A stretch of 64,000 bases of DNA from Streptomyces sp. NBC_01116 (lineage in GTDB: Bacteria; Actinomycetota; Actinomycetes; Streptomycetales; Streptomycetaceae), in contig NZ_CP108644.1 of assembly GCF_041435495.1 (NCBI RefSeq), positions 1,488,001 through 1,552,000 on the forward strand. The letters run 5' to 3'. The position numbers and the translations under genes are program-made. Below are positions 1 to 8,499 of this stretch, in pieces. The notes beneath the pieces are model-generated. The model was not told the DNA's origin. It saw only the letters and a list, made by a program, of their open reading frames with translations, and ran no database searches. The stretch's first letter is position 1; each line of letters starts with the position of its first letter.

Positions 1-2
1 GG

Positions 3-284
3 GTGCTCCACTTCACGGCCAGCCAGCCGGCCCTGGTCACGCACAACCTGGTGATGGGCATCGCCATCGCGGTACTGGCTCTCGGCTTCACCGCGATGCC
101 GGAGCGCATGTACGGCCTGAGCTGGGCGATCTGCGCGATGGGTGCGTGGATCATCGTGTCGAGCTGGGTGGTGGGCAGCAGCCCGGACGCCGGGATCGTG
201 ATCAACAACATCATCGTCGGCGGCTTGGCCGTACTGCTGGGCATGGTCTGCGCGGGAGCAGCGGCCAAAACCCGCGACACCTGA
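3..284 (+). CDS. SPW-repeat membrane protein, 3' part
   Basis: The reading frame is open to the left window edge, so the N-terminus is missing and the GTG at position 3 need not be the start. The visible 93 residues contain three hydrophobic stretches (roughly residues 15-33, 37-58 and 64-88) with short polar links, including the segment GLSWAICAMGAWIIVSSWVVG. This resembles the second half of actinobacterial SPW-repeat proteins, small multi-pass membrane proteins of unknown function. It ends in TGA and is followed by a dispersed repeat. No catalytic motif is visible. The family call is from recognition only. Confidence 0.6.
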   Translation: MLHFTASQPALVTHNLVMGIAIAVLALGFTAMPERMYGLSWAICAMGAWIIVSSWVVGSSPDAGIVINNIIVGGLAVLLGMVCAGAAAKTRDT

Positions 285-320
285 CCCCGAAGCACCCCGA
301 CAGCCCCGCTCCCGACCCGG

Positions 321-363
321 CCCCTCCGGCGTTTGGGGAGCGGGGTCCGGGGCGGAGCCCCGG
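321..363. repeat. GC-rich dispersed repeat, copy 1
   Basis: This 43-bp stretch lies between the SPW gene and the helicase gene. Its reverse complement matches 62638-62679 at about 38 of 43 positions, allowing one single-base gap. Internal pieces such as CGGGG/CCCCG pair within the repeat, so a transcript could fold. I recall the same core as very common between Streptomyces genes. It may also end transcription of the upstream gene. Confidence 0.65.
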
Positions 364-431
364 TTTCGGGAAGGGGCGGACAGGCGAACCAGCCCGCCGC
401 GGGCGCACCACCCGCCCCGCACCCGTATGCG

Positions 432-3272
432 TCAGCCGACGGAGCTGTAAGCCACCACGCCCCGCAGCACCGCATCCACCGCCTTGCGCGCGTTCTTCGC
501 CACCGAACTCGCCCCCTCCCCCGCGTCCCGGGGAGCCGCCGCGGCCACCTGCCCCAGCACGTCGATCACCTGCTTGCACCACCGCACGAAGTCCCCCGCC
601 GGCATCTCCGCCTCGCGCAGCACCTCGTCCAGCGTCCGGCCGGAGGCCCACATGTAGACCGCCCAGGCGAAGCCGAGATCGGGCTCGCGCTGCCCGACCC
701 CTTCCGTCTGGTTGATCTTGAAGTCCTCCTCCAGGGCGTCCAGCCGCCCCCAGATCCGCACCATCTCGCCCATGGCGACCTTGGCGGGACCCGACGGCAG
801 CTTCGGCGCGACCGCGTCATCGGCCTGCCGCGCCTCGTACACCAGGGCCGAGACGCACGCCGCCAGCTCAGCGGGGTTGAGCCCTTCCCAGACCCCCTCC
901 CGCAGGCACTCGCTGGCGAGCAGGTCAAGCTCCCCGTACAGCCGGGCCAGCCGCCGCCCGTTCGCGGTGACCTCGTTGCCCCGGAGGTAGTCCAGCTCGG
1001 TGAGGAGCGCGACGATCCGGTCGAAGGTCCGGGCGATCGTGTTCGTCCGCCCCTCGATCCGCTTCTCCAGCTGCCGGGTGTCCCGCTGCAACCGGTGGTA
1101 GCGCTCGGCCCACCGCGCGTGGTCCTCCCGCTCGTCGCACCCGTGGCACGGGTGGGCGCGCAGCTCGGTCCGCAGCCGGCTGATCTCGCGGTCGTCGGCG
1201 GCCGGCGCCCGGCCCTTGCGGTGCCGGTCGGGCACGATGTGACCCGCCTTCGTCCGCAGCGCCGAGGCCAGATCACGCCGGGACTGCGGCGAGCGCGGGT
1301 TGAACGACTTCGGGACGCGCATCCGGTCCAGCGCCTCCACCGGCACCGGGAAGTCCATCGAGGCCAGCCGCTTGACCTGCCGCTCGGCCGTCAGCACCAG
1401 CGGACGCGGCCCGTCGTGGTGGTCGAACCCGCGGTGCCCGTTGGCCCGCCCGGCGGGCAGGCCGGGATCCAGCACCAGGGCGAGCCCCGCGAACTTCCCC
1501 GTGGGCACGTGAATGATGTCTCCGGCCTTCAGCTTCTCCAGGGAGGAGGCCGCCGCCGCCCGCCGCTGCGCCACGCCCTGCTTGGCCAGCTCCGTCTCGC
1601 GGTCCTTGAGGTCGCGCCGCAGGCGCGCGTACTCCTCGAAGTCGCCGAGGTGGCAGGTCATGCCCTCCTTGTAGCCCTCCAGGCCCTCCTCGTTGCGCTG
1701 CACCTGACGCGAGATCCCGACGACGGACTTGTCCGCCTGGAACTGGGCGAACGAGGTCTCCAGCAGTTCCCGCGAGCGGTGCCGCCCGAACTGCTGCACC
1801 AGGTTGACCGCCATGTTGTACGAGGGACGGAAGCTGGAGCGCAGCGGATAGGTACGCGTGCCCGCGAGGCCGGCCAGTGCCGTCGGGTCCATGCCGCGCT
1901 GCCACAGGACCACCGCGTGGCCCTCGACGTCGATGCCGCGGCGTCCCGCCCGGCCGGTGAGCTGGGTGTACTCGCCGGGGGTGATGTCGGCGTGCTGCTC
2001 GCCGTTCCACTTGACGAGCTTCTCCAGCACCACGGAACGCGCGGGCATGTTGATGCCGAGCGCCAGTGTCTCGGTGGCGAAGACGGCCTTCACCAGGCCG
2101 CGGACGAACAGCTCCTCGACGACTTCCTTGAACGTCGGCAGCATGCCCGCGTGGTGCGCGGCGATGCCCCGCTCCAGGCCTTCGAGCCACTCGTAGTAGC
2201 CGAGAACGTGCAGGTCCTCGCCGGGGATGGACGCGGTCCGCTCCTCGACGATCTCCCGGACCAGCCGGCGCTTGTCCTCGTCGTTGAGCCGCAGACCGGC
2301 GTAGAGGCACTGCTGGACGGCGGCCTCGCAGCCGGCCCGGCTGAAGATGAAGGTGATGGCGGGCAGCAGGCCCTCGTTGTCCAGCCGGTCGATGACCTCG
2401 GGCCGGCCGGGCGTCCAGATCCGGCCGCGCTGTCGCCTCTCGCGCTCGCGGTCGGCCTCGCGCACCATCTTGCCCCGTCGGCGGTCACGGGGGTTGTAGA
2501 CGTTCTGGCTCTCCTGCCGGGCGAGACGGACCAGGTCCGGGTTGACCTCGCGCCGTCCGGCGCCGCGCCCCCCGTGGTCGGTCGCCTCCTCGAAGAGGTC
2601 GTACATCCTGCGTCCGGCCATCACGTGCTGCCAGAGCGGCACCGGACGGTGCTCGGAGACGATCACCTCGGTGTCGCCGCGCACAGTGTCCAGCCAGTCG
2701 CCGAACTCCTCCGCGTTGGAGACGGTCGCCGACAGGGAGACCAGCGTCACCGACTCCGGGAGATGAATGATCACTTCCTCCCACACCGCGCCCCGGAAGC
2801 GGTCGGAGAGGTAGTGCACCTCGTCCATGACCACGTAGCCGAGGCCGGAGAGCGACTGGGAGCCCGCGTACAGCATGTTCCGCAGGACCTCGGTGGTCAT
2901 CACGACCACCGGCGCCTCGGAGTTGACGCTGTTGTCGCCGGTCAGCAGGCCGACCTTGTCGGCGCCGTACCGCTTGACCAAATCGGCGAACTTCTGGTTG
3001 GAGAGCGCCTTGATCGGTGTCGTGTAGAAGCACTTGCGGCCCTGCTCCAGGGCCAGGTGCACGGCGAACTCGCCGACGATCGTCTTGCCCGACCCGGTGG
3101 GGGCCGCGACCAGCACCCCCTTGCCCGCCTCCAGGGCCTGGCAGGCCTCGATCTGGAACGGGTCCAGTCCGAACTCGTACATCTCGCGGAAGGGCCCGAG
3201 GGCCGTCGCCATCTCGGCCGCACGGTCCCGAGAAGCCTGGTATCGCTCAGCTGGTGAGAGGTCCTCTGTCAT
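432..3272 (-). CDS. Ski2/Mtr4-like DEAD/DEAH-box RNA helicase
   Basis: The 946-residue protein is an ATP-dependent superfamily 2 helicase. Walker A is APTGSGKT at residues 57-64, followed by TTPIKALSNQKF (motif Ia), DEVHYLSD (motif II), SATV (motif III) and QLTGRAGRRG (motif VI). A long C-terminal part resembles the DSHCT region of Ski2/Mtr4-type proteins, which act in RNA turnover. I chose ATG at 3272. An in-frame GTG at 3305 would add 11 residues; neither start has an ideal Shine-Dalgarno. It is last in the minus-strand run that begins with pafB, 93 bp after the lipid-kinase-like gene. The RNA substrate cannot be told from sequence. Confidence 0.9.
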   Translation of the reverse strand: MTEDLSPAERYQASRDRAAEMATALGPFREMYEFGLDPFQIEACQALEAGKGVLVAAPTGSGKTIVGEFAVHLALEQGRKCFYTTPIKALSNQKFADLVKRYGADKVGLLTGDNSVNSEAPVVVMTTEVLRNMLYAGSQSLSGLGYVVMDEVHYLSDRFRGAVWEEVIIHLPESVTLVSLSATVSNAEEFGDWLDTVRGDTEVIVSEHRPVPLWQHVMAGRRMYDLFEEATDHGGRGAGRREVNPDLVRLARQESQNVYNPRDRRRGKMVREADRERERRQRGRIWTPGRPEVIDRLDNEGLLPAITFIFSRAGCEAAVQQCLYAGLRLNDEDKRRLVREIVEERTASIPGEDLHVLGYYEWLEGLERGIAAHHAGMLPTFKEVVEELFVRGLVKAVFATETLALGINMPARSVVLEKLVKWNGEQHADITPGEYTQLTGRAGRRGIDVEGHAVVLWQRGMDPTALAGLAGTRTYPLRSSFRPSYNMAVNLVQQFGRHRSRELLETSFAQFQADKSVVGISRQVQRNEEGLEGYKEGMTCHLGDFEEYARLRRDLKDRETELAKQGVAQRRAAAASSLEKLKAGDIIHVPTGKFAGLALVLDPGLPAGRANGHRGFDHHDGPRPLVLTAERQVKRLASMDFPVPVEALDRMRVPKSFNPRSPQSRRDLASALRTKAGHIVPDRHRKGRAPAADDREISRLRTELRAHPCHGCDEREDHARWAERYHRLQRDTRQLEKRIEGRTNTIARTFDRIVALLTELDYLRGNEVTANGRRLARLYGELDLLASECLREGVWEGLNPAELAACVSALVYEARQADDAVAPKLPSGPAKVAMGEMVRIWGRLDALEEDFKINQTEGVGQREPDLGFAWAVYMWASGRTLDEVLREAEMPAGDFVRWCKQVIDVLGQVAAAAPRDAGEGASSVAKNARKAVDAVLRGVVAYSSVG

Positions 3273-3365
3273 CTTGGTTACGAGCCTACCCGTCACCTCC
3301 GACACTCAGCGCGATCTTTAAATGCCCTTGGCCCATCCCTCGCCCGGGGCCCGGCCGGCGCCTGC

Positions 3366-4259
3366 TCAGCTCCCGGTGAGCACCCGCACGGCGCCCGGCA
3401 CACAGGTGGCGGTGAGCGGCAGCGCGCCCAGCGGTTCACCGTCCGCGTACGCCGTGACCCCGGCCGCCGCCAGCTCGATCGAGGAGACCCGGTGCACGGT
3501 GACGGCGGGGTGGTCCAGGTGCGTGCCCCGGTAGACCTTCGGGAAGACCTTGAGGAGCGTGGTGCGGGTGCACCGCCCCACCACGGTCACGTCGAAGAGG
3601 CCGTCGTCCATCTCCGCGTCGGCGCAGATCCGCATGCCCCCGCCGTACGTGGTTCCGTTGCCCACCGCGACGAGGGTGGCCTCGATCTCGGTGGCCTCTT
3701 TGCCATCGAGCCGGATCCGGTACGGGATCGGCCGGAAGGCGGCCAGTTCGGCGAGGATCGCGAGGTCGTACGTGAACCGGCCGCCGACGAAGCGCATCCG
3801 GTTGCCCCGGTCGTTGACCCGGGAGTCGAAGCCGGAGGCGAGGACGGAACCGAACCAGCGGTCGCCCACCCGCCCCAGGTCGATGTCGCGGTGACCGCCC
3901 TCCTTGAGCGCCCGGGCGGCCAGCCGTCCGGCAGCGGCCGGGTCGCGTATCGGCAGCCCCAGCGCGCGGGCGAAGTCGTTGCCGGTGCCGACGGCGACGA
4001 CGCCGAGCGGGGTGGCGGTCCCGGCGACGGCCTGGAGGGCGAGGGACATCAGACCGTCCCCGCCCACGGCTATCAGCGCCCCGGTCCCCGCCGCGACGGC
4101 CTCGCGGGCCCGGCGCAGGGCGTCGTCGGCGTCCTCGCCCAGCACCGTCACGACGGAGAATCCGGCGTCCCGCAACGCGGAAGCGGCCGGCTGCGCGGCG
4201 TGCGCGCCCCGGCCGCGTCCTGCGGTGGGATTGACGAAGAGGGTGATCTCGCTGGTCAC
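3366..4259 (-). CDS. Diacylglycerol kinase family lipid kinase
   Basis: The 297-residue protein has the catalytic fold of diacylglycerol kinases and related lipid kinases: LFVNPTAGRGRG near the N-terminus, then VGGDGLMSL and VGTGNDFAR. These enzymes phosphorylate lipid or sphingosine-like substrates at the inner membrane face. The usual GGDGT is GGDGL here, so the threonine after GGDG is replaced. The GTG at 4259 is chosen because it follows GTAGGG and leaves 19 bp after tatC; a longer frame starting at 4301 would overlap tatC. A second candidate function within this superfamily is a transcriptionally linked lipid-processing enzyme of unknown substrate. Confidence 0.8.
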   Translation of the reverse strand: MTSEITLFVNPTAGRGRGAHAAQPAASALRDAGFSVVTVLGEDADDALRRAREAVAAGTGALIAVGGDGLMSLALQAVAGTATPLGVVAVGTGNDFARALGLPIRDPAAAGRLAARALKEGGHRDIDLGRVGDRWFGSVLASGFDSRVNDRGNRMRFVGGRFTYDLAILAELAAFRPIPYRIRLDGKEATEIEATLVAVGNGTTYGGGMRICADAEMDDGLFDVTVVGRCTRTTLLKVFPKVYRGTHLDHPAVTVHRVSSIELAAAGVTAYADGEPLGALPLTATCVPGAVRVLTGS

Positions 4260-4278
4260 CCTTCCGGACCCTACAAGG

Positions 4279-5244
4279 TCAGGTGATGTCGTCGTAACCA
4301 TTCAGCCGGTGCGATCCGGCACCGTCCGCCCCGCCGGACGCCTGGCCCGGAAGTGCGGCGCGGGAGCCGGAGACGCTCTCGACGCCGCCTACGGGCTCGG
4401 GCGTCAGATCAAGATCCGAGGCCTCGTCGTCGCTGAGCTCGGCATCGGGGTTCCTGCGGTTGCGCCGCTTGTCGTTCAGCAGGGAGAAGCCGACGGCGAT
4501 GAAGTAGAGGACCGCGAGCGGACCGGCGAGGAGCAGCATGGAAACCGGTTCACCGCCGGGGGTCGCGATGGCCGCGAAAGCGGTGAGGCCCACGATCATT
4601 CCGCGCCACCAGCCGAGCATCCGCTTGCCGGAGACGACACCGGTCATGTTCAGCGCGATGAGGAGCAGCGGCAGTTCGAAGGCGAGGCCGAAGACGATCA
4701 CCATGCGGACCAGCAGGTCCAGATAGCTGTCGAGCTCGATCTGGTTCTGCACGTTCTCGGGGCTGAACCCGAGCATGATCTCGGCGGTCTGCGGCAGGAT
4801 CGCGTACGCGAGGTAGGCGCCGGAGAGGAACAGGGGCGCGCCCACGACGGCGAAGGCGTAGGCGTAGCGCTTCTCGCCCTGGTGCAGCCCGGGAGCCACG
4901 AAGGCCCACAGCTGATACAGCCAGACCGGGGTGGCCAGCAGGACGCCGGACATCAGGGCGACCTTGAGGGCGTTGGTGAACGGCGCCAGCAGGGTGTTGG
5001 TCTTCAGCAGCGCGCAGGGCTTGCCGTTGACGGCGACGACCACGCCGTCCTTGCACCCGACGGATTCGAGAAGGGGGCGCAGAAGGAAGTCGTAGATCTC
5101 CTTCTGGAAGAACGCTGCCACGATCGTCACCACGACGATCGCGAGCACGGCTTTCAGCAGCCGGTTACGCAGCTCACGCAGGTGATCGAGGAGGGGCATC
5201 CGCCCCTCGTCGTCCTTCTCCTGCTTGCGGGCAGACTTGAGCAA
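4279..5244 (-). CDS. tatC: Sec-independent protein translocase subunit TatC
   Basis: TatC is the multi-pass receptor of the twin-arginine translocase and recognises RR signal peptides of folded exported proteins. The 321-residue protein starts with the family signature MPLLDHLRELRNRL at about residues 16-29, followed by six hydrophobic segments, including the LAYAILPQTAEIMLGFSPENV loop region in the middle. The charged C-terminal tail after KRRNRRNPDAE is acidic and longer than in Gram-negative TatC. It lies 49 bp downstream of tatA on the same strand, the usual tatAC arrangement in actinomycetes. Streptomyces export many proteins by this route. Confidence 0.96.
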   Translation of the reverse strand: MLKSARKQEKDDEGRMPLLDHLRELRNRLLKAVLAIVVVTIVAAFFQKEIYDFLLRPLLESVGCKDGVVVAVNGKPCALLKTNTLLAPFTNALKVALMSGVLLATPVWLYQLWAFVAPGLHQGEKRYAYAFAVVGAPLFLSGAYLAYAILPQTAEIMLGFSPENVQNQIELDSYLDLLVRMVIVFGLAFELPLLLIALNMTGVVSGKRMLGWWRGMIVGLTAFAAIATPGGEPVSMLLLAGPLAVLYFIAVGFSLLNDKRRNRRNPDAELSDDEASDLDLTPEPVGGVESVSGSRAALPGQASGGADGAGSHRLNGYDDIT

Positions 5245-5293
5245 CCCACTTCCCTCGTCTCGTGCGGCGGCTGTCGGCGGAGCGCGTCAGCTG

Positions 5294-5590
5294 TCAGCTC
5301 TGGGTGGTGGGCTTGGCCTCGCTGACCGGGCGGGAGCTGGTGACGTCTCCCGGAGCGGCCTGGATGGTGCGCGCGGTGGTGGACTGCGGGGGCGTCGGGT
5401 CCTCGACGGTCTCCGTCGTGGGCGTCGCGGTCGTCGCGTCGTCCTTCTTCATGGCCTTGGCCTCGCTCTTGAGGATGCGGGCCGACTTGCCGAGCGAGCG
5501 CGCCATGTCGGGAAGCTTCTTGGCACCGAAGAGCAGCAGGATGACAGCGATGATCAGAACGATCTCGAGGGGCTTCAGATTGCCGATCAT
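5294..5590 (-). CDS. tatA: Sec-independent protein translocase subunit TatA
   Basis: TatA oligomerises to form the transport site of the Tat pathway. The 98-residue protein has a short N-terminal membrane helix ([20 protein letters not shown]) followed by the conserved hinge and amphipathic helix ([18 protein letters not shown]), then a Ser/Thr/Pro-rich tail. The ATG at 5590 follows AGTGAGAAGGAAG, a good ribosome-binding site. tatC follows immediately. A tatB-like gene is not adjacent; in Streptomyces it normally lies elsewhere. Confidence 0.95.
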   Translation of the reverse strand: MIGNLKPLEIVLIIAVILLLFGAKKLPDMARSLGKSARILKSEAKAMKKDDATTATPTTETVEDPTPPQSTTARTIQAAPGDVTSSRPVSEAKPTTQS

Positions 5591-5677
5591 GTGCGACTTC
5601 CTTCTCACTGAGGCGGCTGGAGGTGGGCTCGCTATCCGTTCGACCGGGCGTATGTCCGATCGTTGCGCTTGGCAGCG

Positions 5678-5707
5678 ATCGTAACCCGCAGGGGTAAACG
5701 CGAGGCA
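5678..5707 (-). promoter_or_regulatory. Candidate promoter for tatAC
   Basis: Reading the minus strand, TTGCCT (5702-5707) and TACGAT (5678-5683) are separated by 18 bp, which fits the housekeeping HrdB consensus of Streptomyces reasonably well. It lies about 88 bp upstream of the tatA ATG inside a 217-bp gap, the largest gap in this minus-strand run. This is inference from motif and position only. Confidence 0.35.
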
Positions 5708-5807
5708 ATGCGCGTGCGTACTCCCGATTGCGACCCGCACCTCCCTGCCTGGGCCGACCCATGCAGCGTACCCTCCGGTGCTGTCGAACATCAGGCCCCC
5801 GGGTCCG

Positions 5808-6005
5808 CTATCGCAGGCCTTCGCCCGTGGTCGCGAGGCGGGTCGCCGCCCGTTCGAGGTCCTCCGACGCCCGGTTGATCCGCTCCGTGGTGACCGTGAC
5901 CTGACGGCCGAGGCGCTGGGCTTCGACGAAGACCTTGACGCCGAGCACACCGAGCACGGCGATGCCCAGGAATCCCAGGGCGATGGCGAGCATGGGCCAG
6001 AACAT
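5808..6005 (-). CDS. Small single-pass membrane protein, unknown function
   Basis: The 65-residue protein has one strong hydrophobic helix (about residues 4-26, rich in Leu, Val, Ala and Gly) and then a charged, probably helical tail with regularly spaced arginines ([19 protein letters not shown]). This looks like a membrane anchor followed by a short coiled or amphipathic helix. It starts at ATG 6005 with GAGGC about 10 bp upstream, 77 bp after the zinc-ribbon gene and upstream of tatA. I recognise no named family. The position between pafC and tatA suggests a conserved chromosomal gene, but its job is unknown. Confidence 0.65.
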   Translation of the reverse strand: MFWPMLAIALGFLGIAVLGVLGVKVFVEAQRLGRQVTVTTERINRASEDLERAATRLATTGEGLR

Positions 6006-6082
6006 ACGGCGGTGCCTCTTCCTACGGGCTTCCTACGGGGCTGTCCGACGGGGCTGTCCGACGGGCGGCTGCGGTCGGGGCG

Positions 6083-6394
6083 CTACAGGGCGGTGTGCAG
6101 GCGCAGGGTCCGTACGCCACCGCCGGTGAGCAGTTCGATGATGCGCTCCCCGGCGGGCTTGCGGACCGAGGCGCCGCACTCGGGGCAGGTGAAGGTGTAG
6201 AAGGTGGTACGGCTGGTGGCGCCGATGGCGAGCCGCAGCGCCGCGGCGGCCAGCTCGAAGCGCCCGCGGCAGTCGGGGCAGGCGGCCCGGAAGCGTACGG
6301 CGGCGGATACGGGCACGCGGACGGGCCCGGCGCCGGGCAGGGGCGCCGGGCGGATTCCGGTGACGGCGGCCGGAAACAGCGGCGTCCGGTTCAT
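6083..6394 (-). CDS. Small zinc-ribbon protein, unknown function
   Basis: The 103-residue protein carries two CPxC knuckles, CPDC at about residues 39-42 and CPEC at about residues 74-77, which would bind one zinc ion as a ribbon. The N-terminal 30 residues are Pro/Gly-rich and probably disordered. A strong ribosome-binding site (GAGGAGGGGAG) precedes ATG 6394. It begins 22 bp after pafC, so it is probably translated from the pafBC message. No nucleic-acid or protein partner can be named from sequence. Confidence 0.65.
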   Translation of the reverse strand: MNRTPLFPAAVTGIRPAPLPGAGPVRVPVSAAVRFRAACPDCRGRFELAAAALRLAIGATSRTTFYTFTCPECGASVRKPAGERIIELLTGGGVRTLRLHTAL

Positions 6395-6416
6395 CGTTGT
6401 CTCCCCTCCTCGGGTC

Positions 6417-7373
6417 TCAGACCGCGCCCTCGTAGGCGGCGAGGGCCTCGCGGGCGGCCTCGCGGGCGCTGTCCGCGAGTTCCGGCGGGGCGACGATGCG
6501 GCCGTCGCCGCCGAGCCGCAGGGCGAGCCGGCGCAGGGAGGCCGGGTCCGGGGTGCGCAGGGTGATCCGCAGGCCGCCGTCGGGGAGCTCCTCGGCGGAG
6601 TCGTGCGGGTAGTACTCGGCGACCCAGCGGCCGCCGGTGCCGACCTCGACGACGACTTCCGGGTCCTCGGCGGCGGGCTGGACCAGCCCCGCGGACAGGT
6701 CGCGCAGCTCCAGCTCGGGCGGGGCGGCGGGGGCGTCGAGGAGGCGGATCTCGGCGACCCGGTCCAGGCGGAAGGTCCGGCGGGCCTCGGAGAGCCGGCA
6801 CCAGCCCTCCATGTAGGTGTGGCCGACGGCGAACAGCCGGATCGGGTCGACCTCGCGCTCGGTGAGTTCGTCGCGGGCGGGCGAGTAGTAGCGCAGCCAG
6901 AGCCGGCGGCGCTCGGAGATGGCCCGGTCGACGTCGGCGAAGACGCCGCCCTCCGCCTCGAAGGTCACCGAGAGCCGGGAGCTGGCCGCCCCCGACTCGC
7001 CGGCGGCCGTCTCCAGCTTGGCGGTGGCGCGGACGAGGGCGAGCCGGTCGCTCTCGCGCAGGCCGGGCAGGGTGGCGACGGCGCGGGCGGCGACGAGGAG
7101 CGCGGTGGCCTCGTCGGCGGCGAGGCGGAGCGGCTCGGCGACGTCGTCCGGGTTGTGCCACCAGATCCGGTCGCCGTCGGTGTCGATGTCGAGGAGGTCG
7201 CCGCCGCGGAAGCTGGTGCCGCACATGGGCAGGACGTCGAGGTCCGAGATCAGCTCGTCCTCGGTGATCCCGAAGGCCCGCGCCACGTCCTGGACGTGGG
7301 CTCCGGGGCGCTCGCGCAGATACGTCACCAGGGACAGCATCCGACGGGTCTGGTCGATCGCGTTCGTGGCCAT
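6417..7373 (-). CDS. pafC: WYL-domain transcriptional regulator PafC
   Basis: PafC pairs with PafB. In mycobacteria the PafBC dimer activates RecA/LexA-independent DNA-damage genes. The 318-residue protein has an N-terminal winged helix-turn-helix (RRMLSLVTYLRERPGAHVQDVARAFGIT) and a central WYL region (RRRLWLRYYSPARDELTEREVDP), which senses a ligand in related proteins, then a C-terminal domain. The ATG at 7373 follows GCAGGGAA. It starts 10 bp after the pafB stop, so the two are almost certainly co-translated. Its similarity to PafB supports an ancient duplication. Confidence 0.9.
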   Translation of the reverse strand: MATNAIDQTRRMLSLVTYLRERPGAHVQDVARAFGITEDELISDLDVLPMCGTSFRGGDLLDIDTDGDRIWWHNPDDVAEPLRLAADEATALLVAARAVATLPGLRESDRLALVRATAKLETAAGESGAASSRLSVTFEAEGGVFADVDRAISERRRLWLRYYSPARDELTEREVDPIRLFAVGHTYMEGWCRLSEARRTFRLDRVAEIRLLDAPAAPPELELRDLSAGLVQPAAEDPEVVVEVGTGGRWVAEYYPHDSAEELPDGGLRITLRTPDPASLRRLALRLGGDGRIVAPPELADSAREAAREALAAYEGAV

Positions 7374-7383
7374 TTCCCTGCCC

Positions 7384-8337
7384 CTAGTCCTTGGCCACGG
7401 CGCGGAGCCGGTCCACCACATCGGCCCGCAGATCGGCGGGTTCCTCCACGACGACGTCCGGGCCGAACTCGACGAGCCAGGCGTCGAGGCCGTGCCCGTA
7501 CGGAATCTCCAGCTCGTCCCAGCCGTCGCCGCGTTCCCTCACGGTTATCGCGCGCGACCGCAGCGGGTAGCCGGCTCCGGCGCGCAGCCTGATCCGGGCG
7601 GTACGGGTCGCGGTCTCGCCGGCCCAGCTCTCCACGGTCTCGCGGACGGTGACGACGTCGGGCACCTCGGCGCTGAACGCCCCGGCGCGGGAGCGGACCT
7701 TGCCGGTGATGCGGGAGAGCCGGAAGACGCGTTCGGCGCCGCGCCCGCGGTCCCAGCCCGCCAGATACCAGTGGCCGCGCCAGCATTCGAGGGTCCAGGG
7801 TTCGACCTGGCGCTGCTCGGGGCGGGCGGAGTTGGCCTTGCGGTAGTCGAAGGTGACGGGCCGGCGGTCGCGGCACGCCAGCATGAGGGGCTCGAAGGCG
7901 GCCTCGTGGACGGGGATGCGGGGTTCGAGGGCGCTGTGGACCTCGTAGGCGTCCTCGGCCTCAGGCATCCCGGCGGCCCGCAGTTTCTGGAGGGCGCCGC
8001 TGGCGGCTCCGGCGAGGCGGGCCTGCTGCCAGACCTTGGCGGCGAGGCCGAGGGCCGCGGCCTCCTCGGCGTCCAGGGTGATGGGGGGCAGCCGGTTGCT
8101 GTCGCGGCGGGCCAGGTAGCCGGTGTCGCCGTCGAGGTTCTCGACGGTCTCGATGACGAGGCCGAGCTCGCGCAGATCGTCCTTGTCGCGCTCGAACATC
8201 CGGTTGAAGGAGTCGTCGGAGCCCGCTTCGAGATAGGCCTCGATGGATCCGCGGAGTTCGCGCTTGCTGAGCGGGCGCCGGGTCCCCAGCAGGCACAGCG
8301 CGAGGTTCATCAACCGCTCGGCCTTGGCAATCGCCAT
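7384..8337 (-). CDS. pafB: WYL-domain transcriptional regulator PafB
   Basis: The 317-residue protein begins MAIAKAERLMNLALCLLGTRRPLSKRELR, a winged helix-turn-helix typical of PafB. Its WYL-type region reads RRPVTFDYRKANSARPEQRQVEPW and is followed by a C-terminal domain. It is the partner of PafC in the DNA-damage response of actinobacteria; the name comes from the pup-ligase neighbourhood rather than from pupylation itself. The ATG at 8337 has GAAAGGG 8 bp upstream. In this window pafBC are separated from pafA by the two FKBP genes. Confidence 0.9.
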   Translation of the reverse strand: MAIAKAERLMNLALCLLGTRRPLSKRELRGSIEAYLEAGSDDSFNRMFERDKDDLRELGLVIETVENLDGDTGYLARRDSNRLPPITLDAEEAAALGLAAKVWQQARLAGAASGALQKLRAAGMPEAEDAYEVHSALEPRIPVHEAAFEPLMLACRDRRPVTFDYRKANSARPEQRQVEPWTLECWRGHWYLAGWDRGRGAERVFRLSRITGKVRSRAGAFSAEVPDVVTVRETVESWAGETATRTARIRLRAGAGYPLRSRAITVRERGDGWDELEIPYGHGLDAWLVEFGPDVVVEEPADLRADVVDRLRAVAKD

Positions 8338-8447
8338 CGACGCCCTTTCTCTTGTTGCTCTACGACCGTCGACCGTACCGCCCCGGGGTGTGGGGACCAA
8401 AAGGCGGGCCGCCGACCGGAGAACGGTGACGGGCCCGCCGGAGAACG

Positions 8448-8481
8448 GTGAGGGCCCCCGCCGCACGGCGGGGGCCCTCAC
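8448..8481 (-). terminator. Hairpin after the cytoplasmic FKBP gene
   Basis: Arms 8448-8463 and 8466-8481 are perfectly complementary, giving about 15 bp of GC-rich stem and a tight loop. It lies 19 bp past the FKBP stop and upstream of pafB, so it likely separates the FKBP genes from pafBC. No long T run follows, as is usual in Streptomyces. Confidence 0.7.
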
Positions 8482-8499
8482 GCGTACAACCGGAACCGA

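Noticed and set aside
333..3257. Long open frame on the plus strand opposite the helicase gene
   Set aside because: It mirrors the helicase gene and has typical high-GC antisense codon use (Pro/Arg/Ala-rich, no family match). Similar mirror frames opposite metH (28118-31696), prcA and the permease were discarded for the same reason.
6035..6060. Short direct repeat GGGGCTGTCC between the small membrane and zinc-ribbon genes
   Set aside because: Resembles the MITE end core but lacks the rest of it; most likely a chance tandem duplication.
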